Of a DNA stretch of 64,000 nt, positions 34,552 through 42,938 are shown in pieces. Below the pieces are notes generated by a model that was not told the origin of the DNA, did not search any database, and worked only from the letters and a program-made list of their open reading frames with translations. The stretch is from Clostridia bacterium (GTDB lineage Bacteria; Bacillota; Clostridia; UMGS1883; UMGS1540), in contig JAFZQX010000031.1 of the NCBI GenBank assembly GCA_017620205.1, forward strand, positions 1 to 64,000, in the 5' to 3' direction. The number at the start of each line of letters is the position of its first letter. Positions within the stretch are counted from its first letter, which is position 1. Made by a program: the position numbers and the translations under genes.

Positions 34552-34962
34552 TTAGTCACACGTATTTATAAGACACTCCGCAAAGCAAACAACGCCTGCT
34601 ATAATAAGGAAAAAGAAAAACGCCGCCGCAGCGAGCAAAACGGCTGTTGCTGTCGATCCTACCGCCGTACCTATCACTAAAGCCGCGAGTGAGAATAGGA
34701 AAGAGCCTACCCCTCCCGTCAATATCTGCGCCGCGTTTTTGCAGAGGCAGCAGGAAAAAGCGCCCTCTCTGCGCCTTACAGCCATACCGGCTATAACGCC
34801 AATCACAGCTAAAGCGCCGAGCGCAAACGCAGTATAAAGCGCTAATTCGGCAAAAGTAAAATAGCCTAAAAAGCTTAAAGCGCCTACGGCAATCGACAAA
34901 AGTACGCTTGCGAAAATGCCCGCTGTTTTACATGTGCTGCAGCCACCGTTTGAACATCTCAT
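34552..34962 (-). CDS. Small Cys-containing membrane protein, unknown
   Basis: 136 residues with AGGAGG upstream. Four hydrophobic segments (about 12-32, 37-58, 82-102, 104-126) form two hairpin pairs, with Cys-rich ends: CSNGGCSTCKTAG at the N-terminus, CCLCKNA in the central loop and CFAECLINTCD at the C-terminus. The Cys pairs could bind a metal or form disulfides. No family was recognised. It stands alone. Confidence 0.6.
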   Translation of the reverse strand: MRCSNGGCSTCKTAGIFASVLLSIAVGALSFLGYFTFAELALYTAFALGALAVIGVIAGMAVRRREGAFSCCLCKNAAQILTGGVGSFLFSLAALVIGTAVGSTATAVLLAAAAFFFFLIIAGVVCFAECLINTCD

Positions 34963-35067
34963 ACTATCCCTCCTAATGATTTATTAGGTTTAAGCAGTTG
35001 CTTATTCCCAATATCATTTTATGACAGATTGTGACAGGATGTGACAAAGAGAGTTTCTGTCCTACAG

Positions 35068-35115
35068 CTCATACGTCCCTTCGGAACACTTTTCCTTTTT
35101 AAGCGGGAGGCTTAT
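35068..35115. repeat. C-rich/G-rich hairpin repeat, copy 2
   Basis: CTCATACGTCCCTTCGG, then CTTTTCCTTTTT and GGGAGGCTTATTTT. It matches copy 1 at 34473-34522 in order and spacing but is degenerate. Confidence 0.5.
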
Positions 35116-35210
35116 TTTACATCAAGCATTTGATACAATCTTACGCTTTGATGACTGTCAGTAATATCCTTGCCTTTTGCGGTCTGAGCATATTTAGACT
35201 GCCGCAAAAG

Positions 35211-35243
35211 CAAAAAAGGGCCGGCACCAAAGTGCCGGTCCTT
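35211..35243 (-). terminator. Terminator of the S-layer gene
   Basis: GGGCCGGCAC and GTGCCGGTCC form a 10-bp stem with a CAAA loop; on the minus strand it is followed by six T. It is about 40 nt after the stop codon. Confidence 0.85.
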
Positions 35244-35281
35244 TAATTATTCAGTTAACAAAGTTGTCTGAGAAGTCCGAA

Positions 35282-38164
35282 TTATTCTTCGCCTTCGCCT
35301 TCGCCTTCTCCGCCTTCTTCTTCGCCTTCTTCTTCCTCTTCATCTTCTGCAGGAGCTACTTTCTTTTCAGGGTTGTCTTTCTGGTAAGCTACGCAGCCTA
35401 CTGCTGTGCCGTCATAGTAACGGATGTATACATAAGAACCGAGTTTGCCTTCTTTTGTATTAGCTGTTACATCACCGTATGTTGCAGCTGCTACAGCAGT
35501 TTTGCTTCTGTTGAGGTTAACTGTGTAGAATTTAACGTCTTTGCCTGTAAGCGGGTAATCTTCGTTGTTGTCAAGAGCAAGGCGGCTGCCTGTGTTCTTC
35601 TTAACAACCTGACCGAATGCTTCTTCTACATCGTCGCCGCCACGGAGCTTGGGAGCTGTGCCTTTTTCGATGTAAACGTCAGCCTGAGCTGTTGTGAAGA
35701 GAACTTCGATTTCATCAATCTTGCCGGAAGCATCGAGTGAGAAGATGATAACGTCACCGGCTTCGAGGTTTTCAAATTTGTCGTCAAGATCTTCATTGCC
35801 TTCAGCCTGAACAGCTTCGCCGTCCTGGTAGCCGTAGAACTTGAGGATATCCTGACCTTCGTCGTTTGTGCTTGTTGTAACTCTGTCAATAACGAGGATC
35901 GGTGTATCTTCAGAAACAGCAGCTTTAGCATCGTAAGCAACGATTACGCTCGGATAACCTGCGTTATCTTCGTCGAATGCTTCGATTGTGTATTCGTTGT
36001 CATCTTTGAATGTTGCTTTAGCTGTTGATACTGTGTAACCTTCTTCGTCGTCAGCTTTCTTTGTGTTGATGCTGAATACTACGATATCGTCTTTGAGGTA
36101 TACTCTACCGATCTTGTTCTTGGAAGCGTTGTAGTAATCTTTTGTATCGTAGTCCATTGAGAAGTTGTTCTTATCCTGTTTGTCAGCTGCGATATAGAGC
36201 TTGTTAACTGTACCGTCAGCTTTTGTCTTAACCTGGATAAGCTGCTGTTTAGCTGCGTCAACTTCGTTCTTGTCGTTGAGTTCGAAGAGTTTATTCATTG
36301 CAGCAATCTTGTCAGCGCCTTCGAGTTTAGCGGGTTTGATGCCGCTTGTTGACTCTCTGCCTTCATAGATTGTGATTGTTGTAGCGAGGTCTTTTGTTTC
36401 CCAGTTGCCTTCCTGTGTGAGGTATTTGATCTGAACAGTACCGTCAGAAACTGTACCTGTCTTTGTACCTGCTTTGTAGAGGTATGCATAGTTGCCGCCG
36501 GCTGTTGCGCTTGCGTCTTCGTATACGATACGGCCGTCTACGTTGATGTAGAATGTACCTTCGTTACCAACTTTTGTAATGTCGTCTCTTACTTCGTTTG
36601 CGTCATAGTCAACGCCTGCTCTGTATTCTTTGCCGCCGATTGTGAAGTAAACTTCGTCACCGTCAGCTCTCTTTTCAGCTACGCTGCCTTCAACTGTCTT
36701 GCTGGAGATGAATACTTTAACGAGGTCTTTGCCGTCTGTGTCTTCGCCTTCAGCGAATGTGAGAACGTCACCTTCTGTGATGTCTTCATATGTTGCGGGC
36801 TTGCCGTCTTTTTCGAATGAGTAAACTGTGTTTTCGTCGTCGAGATCGATATCAACTGTGTTGCCGTCGATGTCTGTGATTGTTTCTGTGTCAGCGTCGA
36901 TTTCGTCAACTACATAGTCAGCTGTGTACTCTGTTACGAATACGTAGTCATAACCGTTTTCAGATTCTTTGGAATCGAGAGAATCAACGAACGTTACAGT
37001 ACCGGGATGGATTGCGTTGCCTTCGAGCTGTGTAAGGAATTCATGTGCTTCAAGTGTTTCGTCGTCTTCTTCGCCACCGTTGTAGTAGAATTCAACAACG
37101 TCGCTGAGGTTGATTTTCTTAGCTGATTTGTCTGTAGCCTTTTCGAGGTAGTAAACAACGTTTTTAGCGAGGTCTGTTTTTTCGTCGAGCTGGCTATAGT
37201 CAATTGTGATTGTTTCGTTTCTGTTTGTCTTTGCAGCGATAGCGAAGATCTTGTCTTTGCCTGTGTTTTCATCTTCACCAACGTATACTGTTACATAGTA
37301 ACCGAGTAAGTCAGCAGCGTTTGTATCGCCAACATCGATTTTAGAAAGGTTTGATTTAGCCTGAGCTTTAACCTTATCCCATTCTTTGTCCTGAAGGTCA
37401 GCGCTGAGCATGCTAACGGGATCGATTGTTACTCTTGTTTTTTCTGTGTCATCGCCGGAAGCCTTCGGGAATACAGCTGCTACAGTACCTTCGTATTTTT
37501 CAAATTCGAGAGCGTCTGTAAGAACTGATTTGTCGCTTTCTTCGAATTCTTCATTGCCTTCGGAGAAAACTGTCTGTTCCATTGTGGGAACTTCAAGAGC
37601 GTTGTAAAGGAGACGAGCTACTGTGCTTCTGGGAGCAGGTTCGCCTGCAGAGCCTGTAGCACCCTTTGTGATGCCCTTACGTGAAGCAACTACGAGGTAA
37701 CCTGTCGGGTAACCGCCCTGTGCGTTAGCAAGGGGTGTGTAACCGAGAGCTGCAACGATCATTTTTACGATCTGCTCGTAAGTAACCTGATCTTCAGGTC
37801 TGAATGTACCGTCGCCCATACCTACGATGATGCCTGTCTGTGTAGCGATGTTGATGTAACCGGAAGCCCAGTGATCAGCTGCTACATCTGTGAATTCTGT
37901 TGCGCCTTTAGCACCTTCAGCTGCGCTCTCAAGGCCTCTGAAACGTACAACGAGTGTTGCAGCTTCTGCTCTTGTGAGTATTTTGTCAGGATTGAAGTTG
38001 CCGTTTTCGTCACCGATCATGAGACCGAGTGAGGAAAGAATGTTTACTGCTTCTGCATAGGATGCTGTTTCGGGAACATCCGGGAAAGTATTAGCGGATG
38101 CTGCGAAAGTGAACATCATAGCAAAAACTACTACGAATGCCAAAACTTTTTTGAGATTTTTCAT
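35282..38164 (-). CDS. SLH-domain S-layer-type protein
   Basis: 960 residues from ATG 38164 (AAGGAGG upstream). The signal peptide spans about 1-24. Three N-terminal SLH domains follow (about 26-72, 85-135, 145-195): FPDVPETASYAEAV, FTDVAADHWASGYINIA, and a weaker third. SLH domains bind pyruvylated cell-wall polymer. The long middle is beta-rich, acidic and Thr/Asp/Lys-rich, as in S-layer subunits. It ends in a run of Glu and Gly (EEEEEGEEEGGEGEGEGEE) encoded by a GAA/GGC-type microsatellite. Codon use looks biased and uniform, as in highly expressed genes. It probably forms or decorates the surface layer. Confidence 0.88.
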   Translation of the reverse strand: MKNLKKVLAFVVVFAMMFTFAASANTFPDVPETASYAEAVNILSSLGLMIGDENGNFNPDKILTRAEAATLVVRFRGLESAAEGAKGATEFTDVAADHWASGYINIATQTGIIVGMGDGTFRPEDQVTYEQIVKMIVAALGYTPLANAQGGYPTGYLVVASRKGITKGATGSAGEPAPRSTVARLLYNALEVPTMEQTVFSEGNEEFEESDKSVLTDALEFEKYEGTVAAVFPKASGDDTEKTRVTIDPVSMLSADLQDKEWDKVKAQAKSNLSKIDVGDTNAADLLGYYVTVYVGEDENTGKDKIFAIAAKTNRNETITIDYSQLDEKTDLAKNVVYYLEKATDKSAKKINLSDVVEFYYNGGEEDDETLEAHEFLTQLEGNAIHPGTVTFVDSLDSKESENGYDYVFVTEYTADYVVDEIDADTETITDIDGNTVDIDLDDENTVYSFEKDGKPATYEDITEGDVLTFAEGEDTDGKDLVKVFISSKTVEGSVAEKRADGDEVYFTIGGKEYRAGVDYDANEVRDDITKVGNEGTFYINVDGRIVYEDASATAGGNYAYLYKAGTKTGTVSDGTVQIKYLTQEGNWETKDLATTITIYEGRESTSGIKPAKLEGADKIAAMNKLFELNDKNEVDAAKQQLIQVKTKADGTVNKLYIAADKQDKNNFSMDYDTKDYYNASKNKIGRVYLKDDIVVFSINTKKADDEEGYTVSTAKATFKDDNEYTIEAFDEDNAGYPSVIVAYDAKAAVSEDTPILVIDRVTTSTNDEGQDILKFYGYQDGEAVQAEGNEDLDDKFENLEAGDVIIFSLDASGKIDEIEVLFTTAQADVYIEKGTAPKLRGGDDVEEAFGQVVKKNTGSRLALDNNEDYPLTGKDVKFYTVNLNRSKTAVAAATYGDVTANTKEGKLGSYVYIRYYDGTAVGCVAYQKDNPEKKVAPAEDEEEEEGEEEGGEGEGEGEE

Positions 38165-38467
38165 AAGTCTCAAATCCTCCTTAAAATAAAATATTTTTTT
38201 CGAAAGAGATGTGGTTCTTTGCACCTGCCGCATCTCTTTCATATACGACCGTGCTTTTAGGGTCAGCTAAGTTGCCTCCCCTTTATGCCATGATTATAGC
38301 ACCGCTTTTTTACGCCGTCAATAACGTGTTTGCAGTTGTAACACAACTGTAAAATTTGATTCACAGTTGTGCCACAATAATCAAAGCACAAGAAAAGACC
38401 TAACTTTAACCCTTATGCCAGTTTACATCAAAAAAGGGGATTTGTCAAGCCTTTTCGTTATTGTTTT
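38165..38467 (-). promoter_or_regulatory. Long leader, promoters and operator-like dyads of the S-layer gene
   Basis: Gene-free. The main promoter is TTGACG (38321-38316), 17 bp, TATAAT (38298-38293), minus strand; a second is TTGACA (38448-38443), 17 bp, TAAACT (38425-38420). Between them lie three ACAACTGT-type boxes: CAGTTGT/ACAACTG as a dyad (38333-38349) and ACAGTTGTG (38363-38371). The transcript begins near 38286, leaving about 120 nt of leader with a perfect 10-bp hairpin (38202-38211 with 38231-38240). It matches no riboswitch class I can name. Confidence 0.75.
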
Positions 38468-39550
38468 TTAATTCTGTTTTGTCAACCGATTTACAATATC
38501 CTTCATTTCGGACATTTTGCTTTCCATGTCCGAAACGAGTTTAAACTGCGTTCTTGCCCTGTCAAGATTCTGGGCCGGGTAGTGTGTTTTAAAATAAACG
38601 TCTCCGTTTAAGTAGTCTCCCAAGAAGCGCATTCCCAGCTCATACGCGATTATTTGGCCGGATACCGGCATAAGCGATATTTCTTTTTCCGTAATAACTC
38701 CGCCCAGTTCTTCAAGGAAGCCTTTTGCAAAAGCTTCAAAATAATCAAGTCTGCAAAAAACCTTTGTGAGGTCTTTTTCGTCTTCCGCCGCGCTCGACGC
38801 GCCGTATCTTATTCCGTCGCCGAAATCATACAGAAGGGAGCCGGGCATTACCGTATCCAGATCTACAACGCATATAGCCTCGTCCGTCTTTTTGTCAAAA
38901 AGGACGTTGTTGAGCTTTGTATCGTTATGCGTAACGCGCAGAGGTATCTCGCCCCTGTCTATCGCGCCCGTAATAATATTCTTTATATTTTCGCGGGAGA
39001 GCGCAAATTCTATCTCGGGCAAAACGCCCCCTGCGCGCCCCATTATATCTTTATCCACCGCTTCGCTAAAATCCGCAAATCTTTTTACCGTATTGTGAAA
39101 ATCCGGAATGATCTCGGAAAGCATATCTGCGGGAAATTCCGCAAGCCTTTTCTGGAAAACGCCGAACGCTTTCGCCGCGTTATAAAACTGCTCCGGCCTC
39201 TCCGCCGCCTGATACGTTACCGTGTCTTCAACGAAATAATACATTCTGTAAAATCCGCCGTCTTCCGTGCGCGCAAGGTTTTCACCGTCCGCTGTTTTAA
39301 CGAGCATAAGCGTTTCGCGGCGCGGGTCGCCGCCTTCTTTTTTTATTTCCTCCGCCATAAACGACGCAACGCGCTCAATATTTCTCATAAGCTCGTACGG
39401 ATTATTGAAAACCGCCGTGTTTATTTTCTGCAGAATATATTTGCCGGAAGACGCTTCTATAAGATAAGTATCGTTTATGTGTCCGTCGCCGTAAGCCCTC
39501 GCCGCATTGTCTATATTAAACCTTTTTAATATATCCTTTACATTACTCAT
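38468..39550 (-). CDS. nahK: N-acetylhexosamine 1-kinase-like phosphotransferase
   Basis: 360 residues from ATG 39550; GAGGG lies upstream inside the previous gene, which overlaps by 8 nt. Motifs AYGDGHINDTYLI, YILQKINTAVFNN, LMRNIERV, IPLRVTHNDTKLNNVLFD (Brenner-type HxD loop), VVDLDTVMPGSLLYDFGDGIRYGASSA and YFKTHYPAQNLDRARTQ follow bifidobacterial NahK closely from memory. NahK phosphorylates GlcNAc or GalNAc at C1 in the lacto-N-biose pathway. With the adjacent nucleotidyltransferase it would give an activated hexosamine. No lacto-N-biose phosphorylase or epimerase is in the window. Confidence 0.85.
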   Translation of the reverse strand: MSNVKDILKRFNIDNAARAYGDGHINDTYLIEASSGKYILQKINTAVFNNPYELMRNIERVASFMAEEIKKEGGDPRRETLMLVKTADGENLARTEDGGFYRMYYFVEDTVTYQAAERPEQFYNAAKAFGVFQKRLAEFPADMLSEIIPDFHNTVKRFADFSEAVDKDIMGRAGGVLPEIEFALSRENIKNIITGAIDRGEIPLRVTHNDTKLNNVLFDKKTDEAICVVDLDTVMPGSLLYDFGDGIRYGASSAAEDEKDLTKVFCRLDYFEAFAKGFLEELGGVITEKEISLMPVSGQIIAYELGMRFLGDYLNGDVYFKTHYPAQNLDRARTQFKLVSDMESKMSEMKDIVNRLTKQN

Positions 39551-40349
39551 ATTTACCCTCTGCAGTAAACTTTCGTATCGCCCGGACAACCTCTGCTTTG
39601 TCTTCCTTATATGTAACGCCGTACCATCTGTCCCGGGTTTTTAAAACACGAACGCGTGCGCAGCCCTCTTTTATCATATCGCTTATAACCGCCTGAATAT
39701 AAAACTCATCGTTTTCAAGATCCGCCGTTTTCTTAAAAACCTCAAGCCGCTTTGAAAGCTCGTCAAAAATCGAGGGGTTAAGCCCCCAGAAGTTCATCGA
39801 AACTATAGTTCCTTTAGGAAAGTCATTGTCTTTGGCTATATTTTTAAATTCCGTTACGCTTTCGAGAAAGCCGTCTTTTATTTTGCATACGCCCCTTGAA
39901 ACCGTTCCGTTTTCCGAAACTGTTTTCGAAAGCTCATAGCTTACCATCGCGTAATCTTTTTCGGATATAAGATGCTCGTGTATCTTTTTATACGCGTCGG
40001 CTCCGTAATAGTCATCCGCGTTTATAACCGCAAACGGGTTTTTTACAACGTCGCGGCACGCGAGCACTGCGTCACCCGTGCCAAGCGGTTTGTTTCTGAA
40101 ATCCGGCATCGTCTGATATACATACTTAACCGGAGCTTTCGCTTCAATTCTTTTGCCGACAGTATTTTTAAAATCTTCTTCTATTTCTTTTTTTATTATA
40201 AACACTATCTCATCAAAACCGGCTCTTATCGCGTCTGCCACCGAATAATCTACAATGGCTTCGCCGTGCGGGCCGATGGGCTCTATTTGTTTAAGGCCGC
40301 CAAAGCGGCTTCCCATGCCCGCCGCCATTATAACAAGAGATGTTTTCAT
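39543..40349 (-). CDS. Sugar-phosphate nucleotidyltransferase
   Basis: 268 residues from ATG 40349. MAAGMGSRFGGLKQ is the GxGxRx6K-type nucleotide loop; INADDYYGADAY holds the metal Asp; SMNFWGLNPSIFDEL is a later strand. The family joins sugar-1-phosphate with NTP. Being coupled to the kinase gene, it most likely makes UDP-GlcNAc or UDP-GalNAc-type products, but the base and sugar are inferred. It is divergent from the AraC regulator. Confidence 0.88.
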   Translation of the reverse strand: MKTSLVIMAAGMGSRFGGLKQIEPIGPHGEAIVDYSVADAIRAGFDEIVFIIKKEIEEDFKNTVGKRIEAKAPVKYVYQTMPDFRNKPLGTGDAVLACRDVVKNPFAVINADDYYGADAYKKIHEHLISEKDYAMVSYELSKTVSENGTVSRGVCKIKDGFLESVTEFKNIAKDNDFPKGTIVSMNFWGLNPSIFDELSKRLEVFKKTADLENDEFYIQAVISDMIKEGCARVRVLKTRDRWYGVTYKEDKAEVVRAIRKFTAEGKYE

Positions 40350-40400
40350 TTCATCACCGCGTTTCATTATGATACCTTAATTATATATCCATCTTAATTT

Positions 40401-40416
40401 AATTGATTTATCAATT
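40401..40416. promoter_or_regulatory. Operator-like dyad between divergent genes
   Basis: AATTGAT and ATCAATT (7 bp each, 2-bp gap) lie between the nucleotidyltransferase and AraC genes, upstream of the rightward promoter. Candidate regulator binding site. Confidence 0.4.
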
Positions 40417-40451
40417 TAGTCAATTTATTTGCATTTTCGGGCAGAAAATGT

Positions 40452-40480
40452 TTGACACAGACAGTTTGACAATATATAAT
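40452..40480 (+). promoter_or_regulatory. Consensus promoter of AraC gene
   Basis: TTGACA (40452-40457), 17 bp, TATAAT (40475-40480): a full consensus match. A second TTGACA (40466-40471) lies in between. Confidence 0.8.
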
Positions 40481-40511
40481 ATATAATGTAAGAATTTTTC
40501 GGGAGGCTGAC

Positions 40512-41429
40512 ATGAGCGAAGAACAATATGTGGGGACAACGCTTAAAAGCGAATTTTATATTAACAAGCTTTATACCGTACACTATTTTGAATACGCAAA
40601 CGACTTTGCTTTTCAGGGAGAAAGCCATGATTTCTGGGAGCTTATATATTCCGACAAAGGCGGCATCAACATTTCCGCCGGCAGCGAAACCTTGCTCCTT
40701 CCGGACGGCGGCTGTTATTTTCACAAGCCGGGCGAGTGGCACAGCCTTAGGGCAAACGGGGAAACGGCTCCTGATCTTATTGTCATCTCGTTTGACTGCG
40801 ATTCGCCTTCAATGAACACTCTCGCGGGCAAAATAATAACTCTGACCAATGACGAAAAGCGTCTTTTGGGCGGCATTATAAAGGAAGCCATGACGGCATT
40901 CTGCGGGCCGTTCGGAAATCCTTATACGAAAAAACTTACGCGCAGGCGCGGCGGCGACAATACCGCCGAGCAGATGGTAGGGCTTCTTTTGCAGCAGCTT
41001 CTTATAAGCTTTGAAAGAAACATTCTGTACTCCGAAAAATATAAATCTCCTTCAAAAGTCCGCTTTGACGGAGATATTATTAATAATGTTTTGTCTTTCC
41101 TTGAAGAGAACACGGAGCAAAAGCTCCGCTTTAAAGACATTACCGACTACGCCAATATAAGCGCAACCGCGCTTAAAACGCTTTTCCGCAAAAGAGTGGG
41201 CTGTGGTGTTATGGAGTATTTTACAAACCTCAAAATAAAGCGCGCCAAAAGGCTTATGCGCGAAAACAATCTGAATTTTACAGAGATAAGCCGCCTTTTG
41301 GGATATGATTCGCTCCACTATTTCAGCCGTCAGTTTAAGCAAAAAACAGGCATGTCTCCGACGGAATATTTAAACTCGGCAAGGATGATTATAGAAGAAA
41401 AAGAAAAAGAAAAACATCACAAAATTTAA
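40512..41429 (+). CDS. AraC-family transcriptional regulator
   Basis: 305 residues. Cupin-type N-terminus (DFWELIYSDKGGINISAGSE, YFHKPGEWHSLRAN) and a C-terminal double HTH (LRFKDITDYANISATALKTLFRK and LNFTEISRLLGYDSLHYFSRQFKQKTGMSPTEYL as separate parts). A GGGAGG site precedes the ATG. It probably controls the divergent hexosamine genes. A Lys/Glu-rich tail ends the protein. Confidence 0.92.
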   Translation: MSEEQYVGTTLKSEFYINKLYTVHYFEYANDFAFQGESHDFWELIYSDKGGINISAGSETLLLPDGGCYFHKPGEWHSLRANGETAPDLIVISFDCDSPSMNTLAGKIITLTNDEKRLLGGIIKEAMTAFCGPFGNPYTKKLTRRRGGDNTAEQMVGLLLQQLLISFERNILYSEKYKSPSKVRFDGDIINNVLSFLEENTEQKLRFKDITDYANISATALKTLFRKRVGCGVMEYFTNLKIKRAKRLMRENNLNFTEISRLLGYDSLHYFSRQFKQKTGMSPTEYLNSARMIIEEKEKEKHHKI

Positions 41430-41555
41430 ACCGGCTGTGGTCCGTGAAATCCGGACAACTTCGTTTTGTAAAGTATAATAAAAGCCGTTTTCGCGCGCAA
41501 ATACTTTTGTATAACAAATCGCCTCCTCGGTTAAAATACCGTTGGAGGTATTTTT

Positions 41556-42902
41556 ATGAAAACTTCAACCCTTTTTGACAAATACGGCAGACGGCTTAAA
41601 AAGTCTTTCACCGCCGTAATATCCGCTTTTCTGTTTACGGCACTGCTCTCTTTCGCAGTTTTCCAAAGCGCACGCGCAAAGGAGATGACACACTCTCTCC
41701 AAAGCGGCTATTCGCGCGCTTTTTTAGATCTTACATCAAACGTTGAAAATATAAAATATGACCTTGCAAAATGCATGGTAACGGGTGACGCGAGAGAGAT
41801 TTCGCGGCTGGCGGGCGAAATATTCAGGGAAAGCGCCGCGGGCGGCGCCTCGCTTTCGCAGCTGCCGCAGGGCGATGTATCTCTTGCGGGCACTTCCAAA
41901 TTTTTAAATCAAGTAGGCGATTTTACAAACAATTTATCCTTAAAATATATGTCGGGCGGGGAAATAGACGACGCGGAATACGAAACGCTGCTGTCTTTGC
42001 GCCGCTATGCGGAGGATTTAAGTGCAACGCTTGCAGAAATGCAAACAAAGCTTTTCAGCGGTGAATTATGCTTTATAAGCGACAGCGATTCCTCTGCGGC
42101 GGCACTTTCGGGCGGCTTTGAGGAGATGGAGCAGGGTTTTACGGATTATCCTTCTCTGATATATGACGGGCCGTTTTCAGACCATATTGAAAACAAATCG
42201 CCCGCATATTTAGAGGGCGCGTCCGAAATAACGCAGTCGGAAGCCCAAAAAAGGATAAATAATATGACGGGGCTGTCTCTCTCATTTTCGGGCGAGGGCG
42301 GCGGCAGCCTGCCGGCTTATGCTTTTTCGGGCGTTTGCAAAAGCGGCGCGCCCGTATACGCGGAGATCACAAAGCGCGGCGGTATGCTTTCGTGGTATCT
42401 TTGTGACCGCGCCCCGGAAACCGCCGTCCTCTCCGCAGACGAGGCAAGAAACAAGGCGCGTGAATATATATCGCTTTTGGGGATTCCCGCCATGCGCGAT
42501 ACGTATTACGAAATACAAAACGGTATAGCCATAGTAAACTTTGCCGCCGAAGAGGACGGCGTAATTCTCTATCCCGACCTTATAAAAGTGCGCGTTGCGC
42601 TTGACACGGGCGAAGTTATAGGCTGTGAGCTGCACGGTTATATTATGAACCATACGGCGCGGCAGGTACCGCCGTTTTCCCACGCTGAAAGCGAGGTTTT
42701 GGAAAAAATCAGTCCGAAGACGTCCGTTTCCTCCGTAAACAAGTGCCTTATTCCCACAAAAAGCGGCGGCGAGATTTTCTGTTATGAAGTGCGCTGCTCC
42801 TTTGAGGGTCAGGAATTTCTTATATATTTAAACAGCGAAACGCTCCGCCAGGAGGACGTTTTAATCCTTCTTGTCAGTGAAAACGGAACATTAACAATTT
42901 AA
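41556..42902 (+). CDS. ypeB: Germination protein YpeB-like
   Basis: 448 residues with TTGGAGG upstream. An N-terminal membrane helix (about 18-38) is followed by a helical region (AFLDLTSNVENIKYDLAKCMVTGD) that matches YpeB, then two PepSY-like domains (about 215-300 and 295-440; AQKRINNMTG and ADEARNKAREYISLLG). In Bacillus, YpeB is needed to hold the spore-cortex lytic enzyme SleB. Here no sleB is adjacent, though they are usually paired. Expression should be in the forespore; no clear sigma-G site was seen. A terminator follows. Confidence 0.88.
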   Translation: MKTSTLFDKYGRRLKKSFTAVISAFLFTALLSFAVFQSARAKEMTHSLQSGYSRAFLDLTSNVENIKYDLAKCMVTGDAREISRLAGEIFRESAAGGASLSQLPQGDVSLAGTSKFLNQVGDFTNNLSLKYMSGGEIDDAEYETLLSLRRYAEDLSATLAEMQTKLFSGELCFISDSDSSAAALSGGFEEMEQGFTDYPSLIYDGPFSDHIENKSPAYLEGASEITQSEAQKRINNMTGLSLSFSGEGGGSLPAYAFSGVCKSGAPVYAEITKRGGMLSWYLCDRAPETAVLSADEARNKAREYISLLGIPAMRDTYYEIQNGIAIVNFAAEEDGVILYPDLIKVRVALDTGEVIGCELHGYIMNHTARQVPPFSHAESEVLEKISPKTSVSSVNKCLIPTKSGGEIFCYEVRCSFEGQEFLIYLNSETLRQEDVLILLVSENGTLTI

Positions 42903-42934
42903 AAGGCTGTGACAAACGTCACAGCCTTTATTTT
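42902..42934. terminator. Terminator between ypeB and convergent gene
   Basis: AAAGGCTGTGAC (42902-42913) pairs with GTCACAGCCTTT (42918-42929), loop AAAC, then ATTTTT. Confidence 0.85.
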
Positions 42935-42938
42935 TGCA

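Larger units (their letters stand above)
34963..35281. other. Gene-free stretch between membrane protein and S-layer gene
   Basis: No gene. It contains the hairpin repeat copy 2 (35068-35115), a dyad CTTTTGCGG/CCGCAAAAG (35173-35181 with 35202-35210) whose GACCGCAAAAGGC half resembles the head of the post-stop element, and the terminator of the S-layer gene. Confidence 0.7.

Noticed and set aside
38654-39529. A plus-strand frame of 291 residues opposite the NahK-like kinase
   Set aside because: Long antisense frame produced by codon bias; the minus strand has clear kinase motifs.
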